From Thalassobaculaceae bacterium (GTDB lineage Bacteria > Pseudomonadota > Alphaproteobacteria > Thalassobaculales > Thalassobaculaceae): DNA of 35,696 bases. Within the stretch, counting starts at the first letter, position 1. Each line of letters starts with the position of its first letter. The notes beneath the pieces are model-generated. The model had not been told where the DNA came from. It ran no database searches and was given only the letters and a program-made list of their open reading frames with translations. The stretch is from assembly GCA_029212785.1 (NCBI GenBank), contig JARGOG010000015.1, positions 43,740 through 79,435 of the forward strand, written 5' to 3'. Of the stretch, positions 15,519-25,606 are shown one piece after another. A program made the translations under genes and the position numbers.

Positions 15519-16397
15519 ATGGCGGAGGCGATGTCCGGATCGACGTCTGTGCCCCGGTTGACTCCGGTTTTTGTCGACGAGGCGGAAGAGCGGCGCCTGC
15601 TTGATCTCGGCAATGGCATGATCCGCTCGGAGACCCGGGCGATCATCCGGCTGGCAGTCTATCTCGGTCTGACATTCGCGCTGATTCCGGTCCAGGCGGT
15701 CGCGGTTCTGCTGGGGCTGCGGCTCGCCGAGCGGCTGCCGCGGTTCTATCACCGTCTGTGTACCCGGGTGCTGGGGATCCGGGTTGTCGTGCGGGGACGC
15801 CGGGTGCGGGAGCGGCCGGTTCTGTTCGCCGTCAACCACGTCTCCTATCTCGACATCACCGCCCTCGGTTCGGTGGTGACAGGATGTTTCATCGCCAAGT
15901 CCGAGGTCGCGGGCTGGCCGCTGTTCGGGGTGCTGGCGAAGCTGCAGCGCACGGTGTTCATCGCCCGGCGCCGCACGGCGGTCGCCAAGCAGGGCGACGA
16001 TATTGCCGAACGGCTGGATGCCGGCGACAATCTGATCCTGTTTGCGGAGGGCACCAGCAGTGACGGGACGCGGGTGCTGCCGTTCAAGAGCGCCCTGTTC
16101 TCGGTCGCGGAACGTCGCCCCGGCGATCGGCCGCTGACGGTGCAGCCCGTCTCCATCGCCTATACCCGCCTCAACGGTGTGCCGCTCGGGCGCGGCCTGC
16201 GCCCGTTCTTCGCCTGGTACGGCGACATGGATCTGGCGCCGCATTTGTGGACGGTTGCCGCCCTTGGCAAACTGACCGTGGTCATCGAGTTCCATCCGCC
16301 GCTGACGCTCGACGAGGTGGGATCGCGCAAGGCCTTGGCCAATGAGGCGCAGCGGCGGGTAGCGACCGGGCTGGCACACGCGAATGCCGGACGATAG
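15519..16397 (+). CDS. olsA: lyso-ornithine lipid O-acyltransferase OlsA (PlsC family)
   Basis: Second step of ornithine lipid synthesis: O-acylation of lyso-ornithine lipid at the inner membrane. The 292-residue protein has an N-terminal hydrophobic segment (about residues 43-70), then the acyltransferase HX4D motif at H107-D112 (NHVSYLD), the substrate motif FAEGTSSDGTRVLPFKSALF with E177-G178-T179, and a later QPVSIAY block. PlsC-family proteins can also act on lysophosphatidate, so context decides the name: it directly follows olsB with a two-base gap. No terminator is visible after it. Confidence 0.88.
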   Translation: MAEAMSGSTSVPRLTPVFVDEAEERRLLDLGNGMIRSETRAIIRLAVYLGLTFALIPVQAVAVLLGLRLAERLPRFYHRLCTRVLGIRVVVRGRRVRERPVLFAVNHVSYLDITALGSVVTGCFIAKSEVAGWPLFGVLAKLQRTVFIARRRTAVAKQGDDIAERLDAGDNLILFAEGTSSDGTRVLPFKSALFSVAERRPGDRPLTVQPVSIAYTRLNGVPLGRGLRPFFAWYGDMDLAPHLWTVAALGKLTVVIEFHPPLTLDEVGSRKALANEAQRRVATGLAHANAGR

Positions 16398-16428
16398 GCC
16401 GCGGCCCGGCGGGTCACGCGACTGTCGC

Positions 16429-16456
16429 TTGACAGAACCGTGGCGAACCTTAGGGT
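16429..16456 (+). promoter_or_regulatory. candidate sigma-70 promoter for the miaB operon
   Basis: A perfect TTGACA (16429-16434) with a 16-base spacer precedes TAGGGT (16451-16456), which keeps the first, second and sixth consensus bases. It lies in the 230-base gap after olsA. The implied leader is about 165 bases and contains a 6-bp hairpin GTCGGG/CCCGAC at 16553-16570. Confidence 0.4.
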
Positions 16457-16627
16457 CCGAGGAGATGAGGACCCGGTAGATGTCATCCGTCGCGATCAGC
16501 ATGCGGGAGTCGCCCCGACCTTGATGGATCAGGTGATCTGGCGCCGCTCGATGTCGGGCTGTCCCCCGACGGGGAGAGACGTGCCGCGGTCTGTGAACCC
16601 CGGACGTCTTCGTGGAAGGCGCCGGCC

Positions 16628-18052
16628 TTGAACAAGACGGTCCCTGTGAGCAAGAAACTCCACGTCAAGACCTACGGTTGCCAAATGAACGTCTATGATT
16701 CCGCCCGCATGGCGGATGTCATGGCACCGCATGGTTACGCCTCCAGCGACCGGGTCGACGATGCCGACCTGGTGATCCTGAACACCTGCCACATCCGTGA
16801 GAAGGCGACGGAGAAGGTCTATTCCGAACTCGGTCGGCTGCGGCTGATGAAGGAAGAGGCCGCGCGCCAGGGTCGGCGCATGCTGATCGCCGTCGCCGGC
16901 TGCGTCGCCCAGGCCGAGGGCGAGGAGATCGTCCGCCGTGCCCCGGTCGTCGACATGGTGTTCGGCCCGCAGACCTATCATCGTTTGCCGGAGCTGGTGA
17001 TCCGGGCCCTCGGTCGCGACGGTGGCCGTGGCGCCGGCGTGGTCGATACCGAGTTCCCGGCCGAGGACAAGTTCGACCATCTGCCCGAGGAAAGTCAGGG
17101 CCAGGGCCCGGCCGCTTTCCTGTCGATCCAGGAGGGATGCGACAAGTTTTGCACCTTCTGCGTGGTGCCCTATACCCGCGGTGCCGAGTTTTCCCGACCG
17201 GCGACGGCAATTCTGCAGGAAGCCCGGCGTCTGGTGGCGTCCGGGACGCTTGAGATCACCCTGCTCGGCCAGAACGTGAACGCGTATCACGGCGCGGGGC
17301 CGGACGGCCGCGACTGGGGCCTTGGCCGGCTGATCCGCGCGCTGGCCGAAATCGACGGCCTGGCGCGCATCCGGTACACCACGTCTCACCCGCGCGACAT
17401 GGATGACGACCTGATCGCCGCCCATGGCGAGGTGCCGGCGCTGATGCCGTATCTGCATTTGCCGGTGCAGTCGGGTTCCGACAGGGTGCTCGACACCATG
17501 AACCGGGGACACACCGCCGCCGACTACCGGCGGATTGTCGACCGTCTGCGTGCGGCCCGCCCGGATCTGGCGCTCAGTTCCGACTTCATCGTCGGCTTCC
17601 CGGGGGAAGGGGATCGCGACTTCGCCGACACCCTCAAGCTGGTGCGCGAGATCGGCTACGCCCAGGCCTATTCGTTCAAGTACAGCGCGCGGCCTGGCAC
17701 CCCGGCCGCCTCCGTGGCCGACCAGCTTTCCGAAGCGGCGAAGTCCGACCGCCTGGAGGCGTTGCAGCAGCTGCTCAACGCCCAGCAGCGCGCCTTCAAC
17801 GAGGCGGCGGTCGGCAGCGTGCAGCCGGTGCTTTTCGAGCGTCGTGGCAACCGTCCGGGCCAGCTTGTCGGCCGCGGTCCCTGGATGCAGTCGGTCCATG
17901 CCGAAGCGCCGGACCGTCTGCTCGGCGTCCAGGTCGATGTGGCGATCGCGCTCGGCGGCGCCAACTCCCTCTCCGGTCGGATCGTGACTGTCGATGTCGA
18001 CCCCGTAACGCCCTCTCCTTTACCCCCTCCTGCTGAAAGGGTTCCTGCGTGA
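16628..18052 (+). CDS. miaB: tRNA-2-methylthio-N6-isopentenyladenosine synthase MiaB
   Basis: Radical-SAM methylthiotransferase that converts i6A37 to ms2i6A37 in tRNAs. The 474-residue product has three domains. The N-terminal UPF0004 domain has cluster ligands C18 (TYGCQMN), C54 (NTCHIREKA) and C92 (AGCVAQ). The radical-SAM domain has C171-x3-C175-x2-C178 ([10 protein letters not shown]). A C-terminal TRAM domain follows from about residue 385. Both Fe-S sites look complete. I chose the TTG at 16628 because GGAAGG lies eight bases upstream; a GTG at 16646 is the alternative and lacks a ribosome site. The stop overlaps the phoH start in a GTGA junction. It heads a coupled run miaB-phoH-ybeY-corC-lnt. 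Confidence 0.97.
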   Translation: MNKTVPVSKKLHVKTYGCQMNVYDSARMADVMAPHGYASSDRVDDADLVILNTCHIREKATEKVYSELGRLRLMKEEAARQGRRMLIAVAGCVAQAEGEEIVRRAPVVDMVFGPQTYHRLPELVIRALGRDGGRGAGVVDTEFPAEDKFDHLPEESQGQGPAAFLSIQEGCDKFCTFCVVPYTRGAEFSRPATAILQEARRLVASGTLEITLLGQNVNAYHGAGPDGRDWGLGRLIRALAEIDGLARIRYTTSHPRDMDDDLIAAHGEVPALMPYLHLPVQSGSDRVLDTMNRGHTAADYRRIVDRLRAARPDLALSSDFIVGFPGEGDRDFADTLKLVREIGYAQAYSFKYSARPGTPAASVADQLSEAAKSDRLEALQQLLNAQQRAFNEAAVGSVQPVLFERRGNRPGQLVGRGPWMQSVHAEAPDRLLGVQVDVAIALGGANSLSGRIVTVDVDPVTPSPLPPPAERVPA

Positions 18053-19068
18053 GCACAGGCATGGCCGACGACGCTTCCGTCCAGCTCGAGTTTCATGACC
18101 ATTCGCTGATCCCGCTGCTGTTCGGCGACCACGACCGCAACCTGGCCCGCATCGAACAGAAACTCGGCGTCAAGCTGGAGGCCTTCGGCAATATCGTGCG
18201 CATCCTGGGCGCGGAGGAGTCGCTGCAGGTCGCGCGCGGCACGTTGGAGGGGCTGTACCGCCGGCTGGAGAAGACCAAGAAAAAGGGCCGGGACCCGTTT
18301 CCGTTCGATATCGGCGATGTCGACGCGGCGGTTAAATACGCTCAGGCGGCCGATGCCACCGAAGGCGTGCGCGAGTTTGCCGGTGACGACGGGCTGGAGA
18401 CGTTCAAACGGCCGATCGGCGCCCGCTCGCCGAACCAGGCCTATTACCTGAAGCAGCTCATGGAGCACGAGCTGGTTTTCGGGCTCGGCCCGGCCGGCAC
18501 GGGCAAGACGTATCTCGCCGTGGCGATGGCCTGCGCGATGCTCCGGGCCAAGCGGGTCGACCGGCTCATCCTGTCGCGGCCCGCCGTCGAGGCCGGCGAG
18601 CGTCTCGGCTTCCTGCCCGGCGACATGAAGGATAAGGTCGACCCTTATCTGCGCCCGCTCTACGACGCGCTCTACGACATGATGCCGGGTGAGATGGTGG
18701 AACGCCGCCTGGCCGCCGGCGAGATCGAGGTGGCGCCGCTCGCCTTCATGCGCGGACGCACACTGGCCAATGCCTTCGTCATCCTGGACGAGGCGCAGAA
18801 CACCACGCCGACCCAGATGAAGATGTTCTTAACCCGTTTGGGAGAGAATTCCCGGATGGCGGTGACGGGAGACCTGTCTCAGGTCGATCTGCCGCTGGGC
18901 AACAAATCCGGCTTGCGCGACGCGCTCGACCACCTACATGGCGTCGAAGGCGTCGGGTTTGTCGAGTTCACCGCGGCAGACGTTGTCCGCCATCCACTGG
19001 TTACGCGCATCGTTCATGCGTACAATGCACGTGACGGCGTATTATTACCCGGCGACAAGAGTCGATGA
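18049..19068 (+). CDS. ybeZ: PhoH-like ATPase/RNA-associated protein (YbeZ type)
   Basis: P-loop NTPase of the PhoH family, 339 residues, cytosolic. An N-terminal KH-like region (about 10-80) precedes the ATPase core with Walker A GPAGTGKT at 147-154 and Walker B VILDEAQN with D247-E248. [18 protein letters not shown] provides the downstream helicase-like motif. The family partner is the endoribonuclease YbeY, encoded next with a four-base overlap, so a role in rRNA or RNA metabolism is likely. Start GTG 18049 is supported by GAAAGGG seven bases upstream and by the overlap with the miaB stop; the next in-frame ATG is at 18061. Confidence 0.93.
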   Translation: MSTGMADDASVQLEFHDHSLIPLLFGDHDRNLARIEQKLGVKLEAFGNIVRILGAEESLQVARGTLEGLYRRLEKTKKKGRDPFPFDIGDVDAAVKYAQAADATEGVREFAGDDGLETFKRPIGARSPNQAYYLKQLMEHELVFGLGPAGTGKTYLAVAMACAMLRAKRVDRLILSRPAVEAGERLGFLPGDMKDKVDPYLRPLYDALYDMMPGEMVERRLAAGEIEVAPLAFMRGRTLANAFVILDEAQNTTPTQMKMFLTRLGENSRMAVTGDLSQVDLPLGNKSGLRDALDHLHGVEGVGFVEFTAADVVRHPLVTRIVHAYNARDGVLLPGDKSR

Positions 19069-19648
19069 CCGACGAAGATTCACCTGCAGAGGGCGACAGT
19101 CGCCCTCGATCTAGCACCCGGCCTTCCGGCGAAACCCGGACGGTCGATCTCGATGTCTCGATCGCGGCCCCCGCCTGGGGCGAGTCCGTAGACGATATCC
19201 CTGCGCTTGCCGAAACCGCCGTCGAAGCCGCCTTGGCGCGCGCCGGCGTGTCCGGTGCGGTCGAAGTCTCTGTGCTGTTGACGGACGATGCGGAGCAGCG
19301 GGATCTGAACCGCGACCACCGGGGCAAGGACTCCTCCACCAACGTGCTCTCCTTCCCGGCCGGCTTCGCGCCGCCGGCGGGACCGCGTCCGCTCGGCGAT
19401 GTCTCGCTGGCGCTGGAGACCGTGCTCCGCGAAGCCGGGGAGCAGGAGATTTCGGTCGCGGATCATCTGACTCACCTGCTGGTCCACGGCACCCTGCACC
19501 TGCTCGGCTACGATCATGACGACGCGCGCGACGCCGAGGAGATGGAGGCGCTGGAGCGCGAGATCCTGGCCGGACTCGGTATTGCCGACCCCTATGCGGA
19601 CGGCGACCTCCTCCCCGGCACCGCTGCCTCGGACGACGAGAGGGCGGC

Positions 19649-19652
<4 letters not shown>
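19065..19652 (+). CDS. ybeY: endoribonuclease YbeY (rRNA maturation factor)
   Basis: Single-strand endoribonuclease involved in 16S rRNA 3' maturation and ribosome quality control. The 195-residue product carries the zinc-binding signature HGTLHLLGYDH at residues 141-151, with three histidines, and the upstream block NRDHRGKDSSTNVLSFP. It has an extra N-terminal tail of about 25 polar residues compared with the shorter E. coli protein. The start is in an ATGA overlap with phoH, and the stop is in an ATGA overlap with the CorC-like gene. This order is conserved in many proteobacteria. Confidence 0.96.
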
Positions 19653-20567
<915 letters not shown>

Positions 20568-20581
<14 letters not shown>

Positions 20582-22163
20582 CAACGCCGGCCGTCGCCGC
20601 TGGGCTGTTCCGCTGGCGGCGCTTCTCGCGGGGGCGGCCACCGCCCTGTCGCTGGCACCGCTGCATCTGCTGCCCTTCGCCTTCGGTCATGCGGTGTTGC
20701 TTGGCGTCGTGGCGGAGGCGGGCTCGACACGGTCGGCGGCCGTCAGGGCCTGGTTCTGGGCGCTGGGATATCACGTTGCCGGATTGCACTGGATCGCCAA
20801 TGCCATGCTGGTCAATGCCGGCGAGCATGCCTGGCTGATCCCGTTCGCCAATCTCGGTCTGCCGGCATGTCTCGCGCTCTTCGCCGCTGTCGCGGGGGCG
20901 CTGGCGCACCGGTTGTTCCGCGCCGGCTGGCCGCTCTGGCTTGGATTTTCGGCGCTCTACACCGGCGGGGAATGGGTCCGCGGGCATGCCCTGACCGGCT
21001 TTCCATGGAACCTGCCCTCGGCCACGGTCGACGGCTGGCTGGCGCTGCTGCAACCGGCCTCGCTGGTTGGCGCCTATGGGCTCAGCTTGCTGGTGCTGCT
21101 GGTGACCACGGCGCCGGCATTGTGGTGGCGTGGGGCGGCTCCGCGCCGGGTGCAGATCATCGTCTCGGCCCTGGCCTGCCTCCTGTTCGTGGCGATGGCC
21201 GGGGGGGGCGCCGTCCGAGTGGCGGCGATCCCGGAGATCACGGCGGAGGGCGGCGCGGTGCCCGGGGTCGTCATTCGCGTGGTCCAGGGCAACGTGCCCC
21301 AGCGCGACAAATGGAACCCGGGGCTCAAGCCGGAGCATCTGCGGCGCTACATGTCGCTCAGCGACGCCGCGCGACCGGCGGATATCCGCGCACCTGGCCT
21401 TGCGCCCGGCGCCGTGCCGACGGTCGTGACCTGGCCCGAGACCGCCGTCGCCCATCTGGTCGGCGACTCGCGGGAGCTGGAGGAGGTGCTGTCGGCCGCC
21501 GCGCCGCCGGAGGGCACCCTGATGTTCGGCGCCCCCCGTGTCGCGCGTGTCGGCCGGATGACCTCGATCTACAACAGCGTCTTCGCCATCGGCCCGGGGG
21601 CGAAGGTCGCCTGGACCTTCGACAAAGCCCATCTCGTGCCGTTCGGCGAGTACGTTCCGTTACGCGACGTGTTGCCGCTCACCGCGATCGTACAGAGTCG
21701 CGGCGATTTCACGCCGGGCCCGGGCCCCCGGACCCTGGAACTCGCGGGTGCGCCGCCGGTATCGCTGCTGATCTGCTACGAGGCGATCTTCCCGGACGGC
21801 GCGGTGGATCCGACGGCGCGGCCGGGCTGGCTGCTGAATGCCACCAACGACGCCTGGTTCGGCCGGTGGAGCGGGCCATACCAGCACCTAGCGATCGCGC
21901 GGCTGCGGGCGATCGAGCAGGGGCTGCCGATGGTTCGGGCAGCGAATACCGGTGTTTCGACGGTGATCGACGCCGCGGGGCGAATTGTCGCAAGCATTCC
22001 GATGGGCATGACCGCCAGCATGGACTCTCCGCTGCCCTCTGCCGCTCCGCCAACGCCTTTCGGCATTATTGGGGGTATCCCTTTAATTGTTATGGTCGTA
22101 TCGCTGTTCGCGGTTGCAGCATACGGGCGATTTCGTGACGGTCGAAGAACTCCCGCGAATTGA
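20568..22163 (+). CDS. lnt: apolipoprotein N-acyltransferase Lnt
   Basis: Inner-membrane enzyme that adds the third acyl chain to the N-terminal cysteine of lipoproteins. The 531-residue product has an N-terminal set of hydrophobic helices (about residues 14-235), then a periplasmic nitrilase-like domain with the catalytic triad E291 (WPETA), K353 (FDKAHLVPFGEYVP) and C403 (ICYEAIF), and a last transmembrane helix near the C terminus. The start is GTG at 20568, the only plausible start codon ahead of the first membrane helix; it overlaps the CorC-like gene by 14 bases and lacks a clear ribosome site, consistent with translational coupling. The gene's last 100 bases and the following gap become visibly AT-richer than their surroundings. 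Confidence 0.96.
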
Positions 22164-22196
22164 TTGGAATTAAATCGCTTTGCCGGTTTGAGTGCG

Positions 22197-22226
22197 TTGA
22201 CTGAATACAATTGTATGGTCTATGAG
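22197..22226 (+). promoter_or_regulatory. candidate promoter with embedded 12-bp palindrome upstream of XRE regulator
   Basis: TTGACT (22197-22202) and TATGAG (22221-22226) are separated by 18 bases. The spacer contains ATACAATTGTAT (22205-22216), a perfect 12-bp palindrome. The entire 102-base gap is AT-rich in a GC-rich genome. A repressor bound here would block RNA polymerase, so autoregulation by the downstream regulator is plausible. Confidence 0.5.
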
Positions 22227-22265
22227 TAATAGGGTTATTTTTGGTTAACGTAATCAGAGGTTCGC

Positions 22266-22718
22266 ATGGCGATCGACCGCCCAGGGCGCCGTCGGGTCGG
22301 CCGTCCGCCTACGGCAATGAATCCGAATCCCATCGATATCCATGTCGGCGCGCGTGTGCGATTGCGTCGTACCTTGCTCGGAATGAGCCAGGAGCGGTTG
22401 GGTGACGCATTGGGACTGACGTTCCAGCAGGTCCAGAAGTATGAGCGCGGCGCGAATCGCGTGGGGGCGAGCCGCCTGTTCGAACTGGCCAAGGCGTTGG
22501 GCGTGCCGGTTTCCTACTTCTTCGACGACATGCCGGAAGATGACGGCACCGAGGTCACGGCCGCGACAAGCGGACCGATGGAAGAGGACCCGATGCGACG
22601 GCGCGAGACGATCGAACTGGTCCGCGCCTACTACCGTATCACCGACGACACCGCCCGTCGGCGGCTGTACGAACTGATGCGGTCGATTGCGGGCTCGATG
22701 GACGGCGACAAACCCTGA
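22266..22718 (+). CDS. XRE-family helix-turn-helix transcriptional regulator
   Basis: DNA-binding regulator of 150 residues. The XRE/Cro-type HTH occupies about residues 27-81 (VGARVRLRRTLLGMSQERLG, then LTFQQVQKYERGANRVGASR), followed by an acidic linker and a helical C-terminal segment (RRRETIELVRAYYRITDDTA, then LYELMRS) probably used for dimerisation. The N terminus GRRRVGRPPT resembles an AT-hook core (GRPP), which is notable given the AT-rich region upstream. AGAGG lies five bases before the ATG. A regulator of this type between lnt and metK is common in alphaproteobacteria; I know of no assigned target. metK follows after 176 bases. Confidence 0.9.
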   Translation: MAIDRPGRRRVGRPPTAMNPNPIDIHVGARVRLRRTLLGMSQERLGDALGLTFQQVQKYERGANRVGASRLFELAKALGVPVSYFFDDMPEDDGTEVTAATSGPMEEDPMRRRETIELVRAYYRITDDTARRRLYELMRSIAGSMDGDKP

Positions 22719-22884
22719 GGCGCCGCACCGCGCCGTTTTCGATATCCCGCGTGGATCCACCGTCTCGGCTTTCCCCTTGACCCGGACGGGCATTCGCGCA
22801 AAAACGCCGGCCCGGTATACGCTGTCGCGCGCCTCGCATCGTGACGGCGCCCATGCGTTGTTTTCCATGACAGTCGAGCATCCC

Positions 22885-22889
22885 GGAGG
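22885..22889 (+). promoter_or_regulatory. ribosome binding site deciding the TTG start of metK
   Basis: GGAGG lies five bases before TTG 22895. No in-frame ATG or GTG is placed as well, so metK is predicted to start with TTG, giving [20 protein letters not shown] at the N terminus. Confidence 0.7.
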
Positions 22890-22894
22890 CCCCG

Positions 22895-24061
22895 TTGAGT
22901 CAAGCCAGCTACCTGTTCACCAGTGAATCCGTCTCCGAGGGACACCCGGACAAGGTCTGTGACCGGATTTCCGATACGGTGGTCGATCTCTATCTCGGGG
23001 CCGATCCGGCGAGCCGGGTGGCATGTGAGACGCTGGCGACGACGAACAAGATCGTCCTCGCCGGCGAAGTGCGCGGCCCGTCCAGCGTCACCCATGAGGT
23101 GATCGAGGAGGCGGTGCGCGCCGCCGTGAAGGATATCGGCTACGAGCAGGACGGCTTCCACTGGAAGACCGCGAGCATTGAGAACGTGCTGCACGAGCAG
23201 TCGGCCGACATCGCCGTGGGCGTGGACGCGGCCGGCAACAAGGACGAGGGTGCCGGCGACCAGGGCATCATGTTCGGCTATGCCTGCACCGAGACCGACG
23301 TGCTGATGCCGGCGCCGATCCATTTCAGTCACGAGATCCTGCGCCGCATGGCGGTCGCCCGGAAGGACGGCTCGGCCTCGGGGCTCGGCCCGGACAGCAA
23401 GAGCCAGGTCACCCTGCAGTACGAGAACGGCAAGCCGGTGCGCTGCACCTCGGTCGTGGTCTCGACCCAGCATGACGCAGACCTCAACCAGGACCAGGTC
23501 CACGAGCTGGTCCTGCCGTTCGTGCGCGACGTCATGCCCGAGGGCTGGGTGGACGACGACACCGTCTATTACATCAATCCGACCGGCCGTTTCGTGATCG
23601 GCGGTCCCGACGGCGACTGCGGTCTGACCGGGCGCAAGATCATCGTCGACACCTATGGCGGTGCCGCGCCGCATGGCGGTGGCGCGTTCTCCGGCAAGGA
23701 CCCGACCAAGGTCGACCGGTCCGCCGCCTATGCCGCGCGCTGGGTCGCCAAGAATGTGGTCGCCGCCGGCCTCGCCGAGAAATGCGTGCTGCAGGTGTCC
23801 TACGCCATCGGCGTCTCGCACCCGCTGTCGATCTTCGTCGACACCTACGGCACCAATACGGTGGACGAGGAGAAGCTCTCCGCCGTCATCAGCGAGATGG
23901 TCGACCTGTCGCCGCGCGGTATCCGCGAGCGTTTGGCGTTGAGCAACGCGATCTACGCCCCGAGCGCCGCCTACGGTCATTTCGGCCGCAAGCCGGATGA
24001 CGCGGGCCACTTCACCTGGGAACGTCTGGACCTCGTCGACGAGCTGAAGTCCGCGTTCTGA
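22895..24061 (+). CDS. metK: S-adenosylmethionine synthetase
   Basis: Makes S-adenosylmethionine from methionine and ATP in the cytosol. The 388-residue product has the N-terminal ATP/methionine-binding block [20 protein letters not shown], the signature GAGDQG at residues 119-124, and the phosphate-binding P-loop GGGAFSGKD at 261-269. Length is normal for bacterial MetK. The start codon is TTG, supported by GGAGG. SAM made here supplies neighbours trmB and miaB, though that is not specific. I looked for a SAM-sensing riboswitch in the 176 bases upstream and could not recognise one. A 7-bp GC hairpin follows the stop codon. Confidence 0.98.
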   Translation: MSQASYLFTSESVSEGHPDKVCDRISDTVVDLYLGADPASRVACETLATTNKIVLAGEVRGPSSVTHEVIEEAVRAAVKDIGYEQDGFHWKTASIENVLHEQSADIAVGVDAAGNKDEGAGDQGIMFGYACTETDVLMPAPIHFSHEILRRMAVARKDGSASGLGPDSKSQVTLQYENGKPVRCTSVVVSTQHDADLNQDQVHELVLPFVRDVMPEGWVDDDTVYYINPTGRFVIGGPDGDCGLTGRKIIVDTYGGAAPHGGGAFSGKDPTKVDRSAAYAARWVAKNVVAAGLAEKCVLQVSYAIGVSHPLSIFVDTYGTNTVDEEKLSAVISEMVDLSPRGIRERLALSNAIYAPSAAYGHFGRKPDDAGHFTWERLDLVDELKSAF

Positions 24062-24094
24062 CCCACGGGTCCTGAAATGATGGCGGTCGGGCAA

Positions 24095-24111
24095 GGTCCG
24101 GCCGCCGGACC
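24095..24111 (+). repeat. GC-rich hairpin between metK and trmB
   Basis: GGTCCGG-CCG-CCGGACC is a perfect 7-bp stem with a 3-base loop, about 33 bases after the metK stop and 20 before trmB. No T-run follows, so it is not a classic intrinsic terminator; it may protect the metK message 3' end or slow polymerase. Confidence 0.5.
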
Positions 24112-24131
24112 CGAACCGTACCAGAAGAGCC

Positions 24132-24830
24132 ATGACCGACCACGGTGACGAGCGCCTGTTCTTCGGCCGGCGCAAGGGCCGTCCCCTGCGCGCCGGCATG
24201 CAGCGCCGGCTGGACGAGGACCTTGCGCACCGGCTGTTGCCGCTCGACGCGGCGCGGGGAACGCCGGTGGATCCGAAAACCTGGTTTCCGCAGATGCCGC
24301 GCGCGGTCTGGCTGGAGATCGGCTTCGGCGGCGGCGAGCATCTCGCCTGGCAGGCCGGGCACAACCCGGACAGCGCCCTGATCGGCTGCGAGCCGTTCAT
24401 CAACGGCGTCGCCTCGCTGCTGCGCCACCTGGACGCGGTCGAGGGGGACCGGGTGCGGGTCCATCCCGACGACGCCCGCGACGTGCTCGATGTTCTGGCG
24501 CCGGAATGCCTGGAGCGGATCTTCGTGCTGCATGCCGACCCCTGGCCAAAGCGGCGCCACCACTACCGGCGCATCATCCAGCACGAGACGATCGCCCGGT
24601 TTTACGAACTCCTGAAGCCCGGCGGCATCCTGCGCATGGCGACCGACGATCCGGGCTATCTGGTCTGGATCCTGGCTCGCGCGACCGCGCATCCGGGCTT
24701 TCGGTGGACCGGATCGGCGATCGGCGACTTCACCGATCGTAAAGAAGATTGGCCCGAGACCCGCTATGAGGCCAAAGCTAGGCGTGAAGGCCGGACCCCG
24801 GTCTATATGGAGTTCCATAAACCGGCCTGA
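24132..24830 (+). CDS. trmB: tRNA (guanine-N7-)-methyltransferase TrmB
   Basis: SAM-dependent methyltransferase forming m7G46 in tRNA variable loops. The 232-residue product has the SAM-binding loop WLEIGFGGGEHLAWQA (motif I), IGCEPFINGV (motif II region), the family hallmark DPWPK at 136-140 followed by RRHHYRRI, and the C-terminal ETRYEAKARREG block that contacts tRNA. No key residue appears missing. The start ATG is followed by an N-terminal FGRRKGRPLR segment typical of alphaproteobacterial TrmB. A strong terminator lies about 105 bases beyond the stop. Confidence 0.97.
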   Translation: MTDHGDERLFFGRRKGRPLRAGMQRRLDEDLAHRLLPLDAARGTPVDPKTWFPQMPRAVWLEIGFGGGEHLAWQAGHNPDSALIGCEPFINGVASLLRHLDAVEGDRVRVHPDDARDVLDVLAPECLERIFVLHADPWPKRRHHYRRIIQHETIARFYELLKPGGILRMATDDPGYLVWILARATAHPGFRWTGSAIGDFTDRKEDWPETRYEAKARREGRTPVYMEFHKPA

Positions 24831-24935
24831 GACGCCGAAGTAAAGCGGCGGCGAGTCGCTTTGCCGCACGCCGGACTTGCAGACGGGGCGGGGTTGCGAT
24901 ATATCACCGGCTCTTCAATCGGGTTTCGATCGGGG

Positions 24936-24958
24936 GTGGGCCAGTGGCCCACTTTTTT
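24936..24958 (+). terminator. intrinsic terminator / putative rimP-leader attenuator
   Basis: GTGGGCC-AGT-GGCCCAC forms a perfect 7-bp GC-rich stem with a 3-base loop, followed directly by six Ts. It lies about 105 bases after trmB and 70 before rimP. It either ends the metK-trmB transcript or acts as the premature terminator of a rimP leader, a class of attenuator proposed computationally for alphaproteobacterial rimP-nusA-infB operons. Confidence 0.85.
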
Positions 24959-25027
24959 GTTGGTGCTCACCGCCCAACGCACAATCTGTCGATTACGAGA
25001 CCCGACGGTCACGGGTGAGGGCAACGG

Positions 25028-25528
25028 GTGGACGCACATATCCGGCGCATCGAGGGCATCGTGACCCCGTCGATCGAGGCCATGGGCTTCGAGGTCGTGC
25101 GGGTGATGGTCACCGGTGGCCAGCGGCCGACGCTGCAGATCATGGCCGATCGCGGTGACGGCACGATGATCTCGGTCGATGAGTGCGCCGAGATCAGCCG
25201 GACGGTTTCCGCCGTCCTCGACGTGGAGGACCCGATCACGGGAGAATACACGCTGGAGGTTTCCTCGCCTGGGATCGACCGGCCGCTGACGCGGCTCAAG
25301 GATTTCGAGCGCTGGTCCGGTTTCGACGCCCGCGTCGACATGGATCTGGCGATCGATGGGCGCAAGCGCTTCAGCGGGCGGCTCAAAGGGGTCGCCGACG
25401 GTGAGCGGGTGCAGCTTGAGGTCGAGGGCGGGGAGATGGTGGATCTTCCGTTCGAGGGCATCTCGCGGGCCAAGCTGGTGCTGACCGACGCGTTGCTGGA
25501 GGCCAGCAGGCCTGCGGCACAGAGCTGA
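25028..25528 (+). CDS. rimP: ribosome maturation factor RimP
   Basis: Assembly factor for the 30S subunit, cytosolic. The 166-residue product has the two-domain RimP fold: an N-terminal alpha/beta domain (IEGIVTPSIEAMGFEVVRV, then ISVDECAEISRTVSAVLDVED, YTLEVSSPGIDRPL at about 76-89) and a C-terminal SH3-like domain (about 92-160). The GTG start has GAGGG six bases upstream. It opens the rimP-nusA-ylxR-infB-rbfA-truB-rpsO run. The leader contains a terminator and a CTCACC segment (24966-24971) that could pair with GGTGAG over the ribosome site (25014-25019). Confidence 0.95.
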   Translation: MDAHIRRIEGIVTPSIEAMGFEVVRVMVTGGQRPTLQIMADRGDGTMISVDECAEISRTVSAVLDVEDPITGEYTLEVSSPGIDRPLTRLKDFERWSGFDARVDMDLAIDGRKRFSGRLKGVADGERVQLEVEGGEMVDLPFEGISRAKLVLTDALLEASRPAAQS

Positions 25529-25559
25529 GGCCGAAAGGCCGGAGCAGGATCAAGGGAGT

Positions 25560-25586
25560 AACCGGGGCGGGTTCCCCCGCCGGGTT
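25560..25586 (+). promoter_or_regulatory. stem-loop in rimP-nusA spacer
   Basis: GGCGGG-TTCC-CCCGCC (25566-25581) is flanked by AACC (25560-25563) and GGTT (25583-25586), giving a two-part stem just upstream of the nusA ribosome region. A smaller GGCC-GAAA-GGCC hairpin with a GNRA loop lies at 25529-25540. No T-run is present, so transcript termination is unlikely. Confidence 0.4.
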
Positions 25587-25606
25587 GGAAGAGGACGAAG
25601 AAGCCG

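Noticed and set aside
16440-16631. Small 63-codon frame upstream of miaB
   Set aside because: Starts within the predicted promoter, lacks a ribosome site and recognisable motifs, and runs into the miaB start. More likely a leader region.
22719-22894. Possible SAM- or SAH-sensing riboswitch upstream of metK
   Set aside because: I could not recognise the conserved core of SAM-II, SAM/SAH or SAH elements. A covariance search would be decisive. TTGACC at 22777 has no convincing -10 at the right distance.
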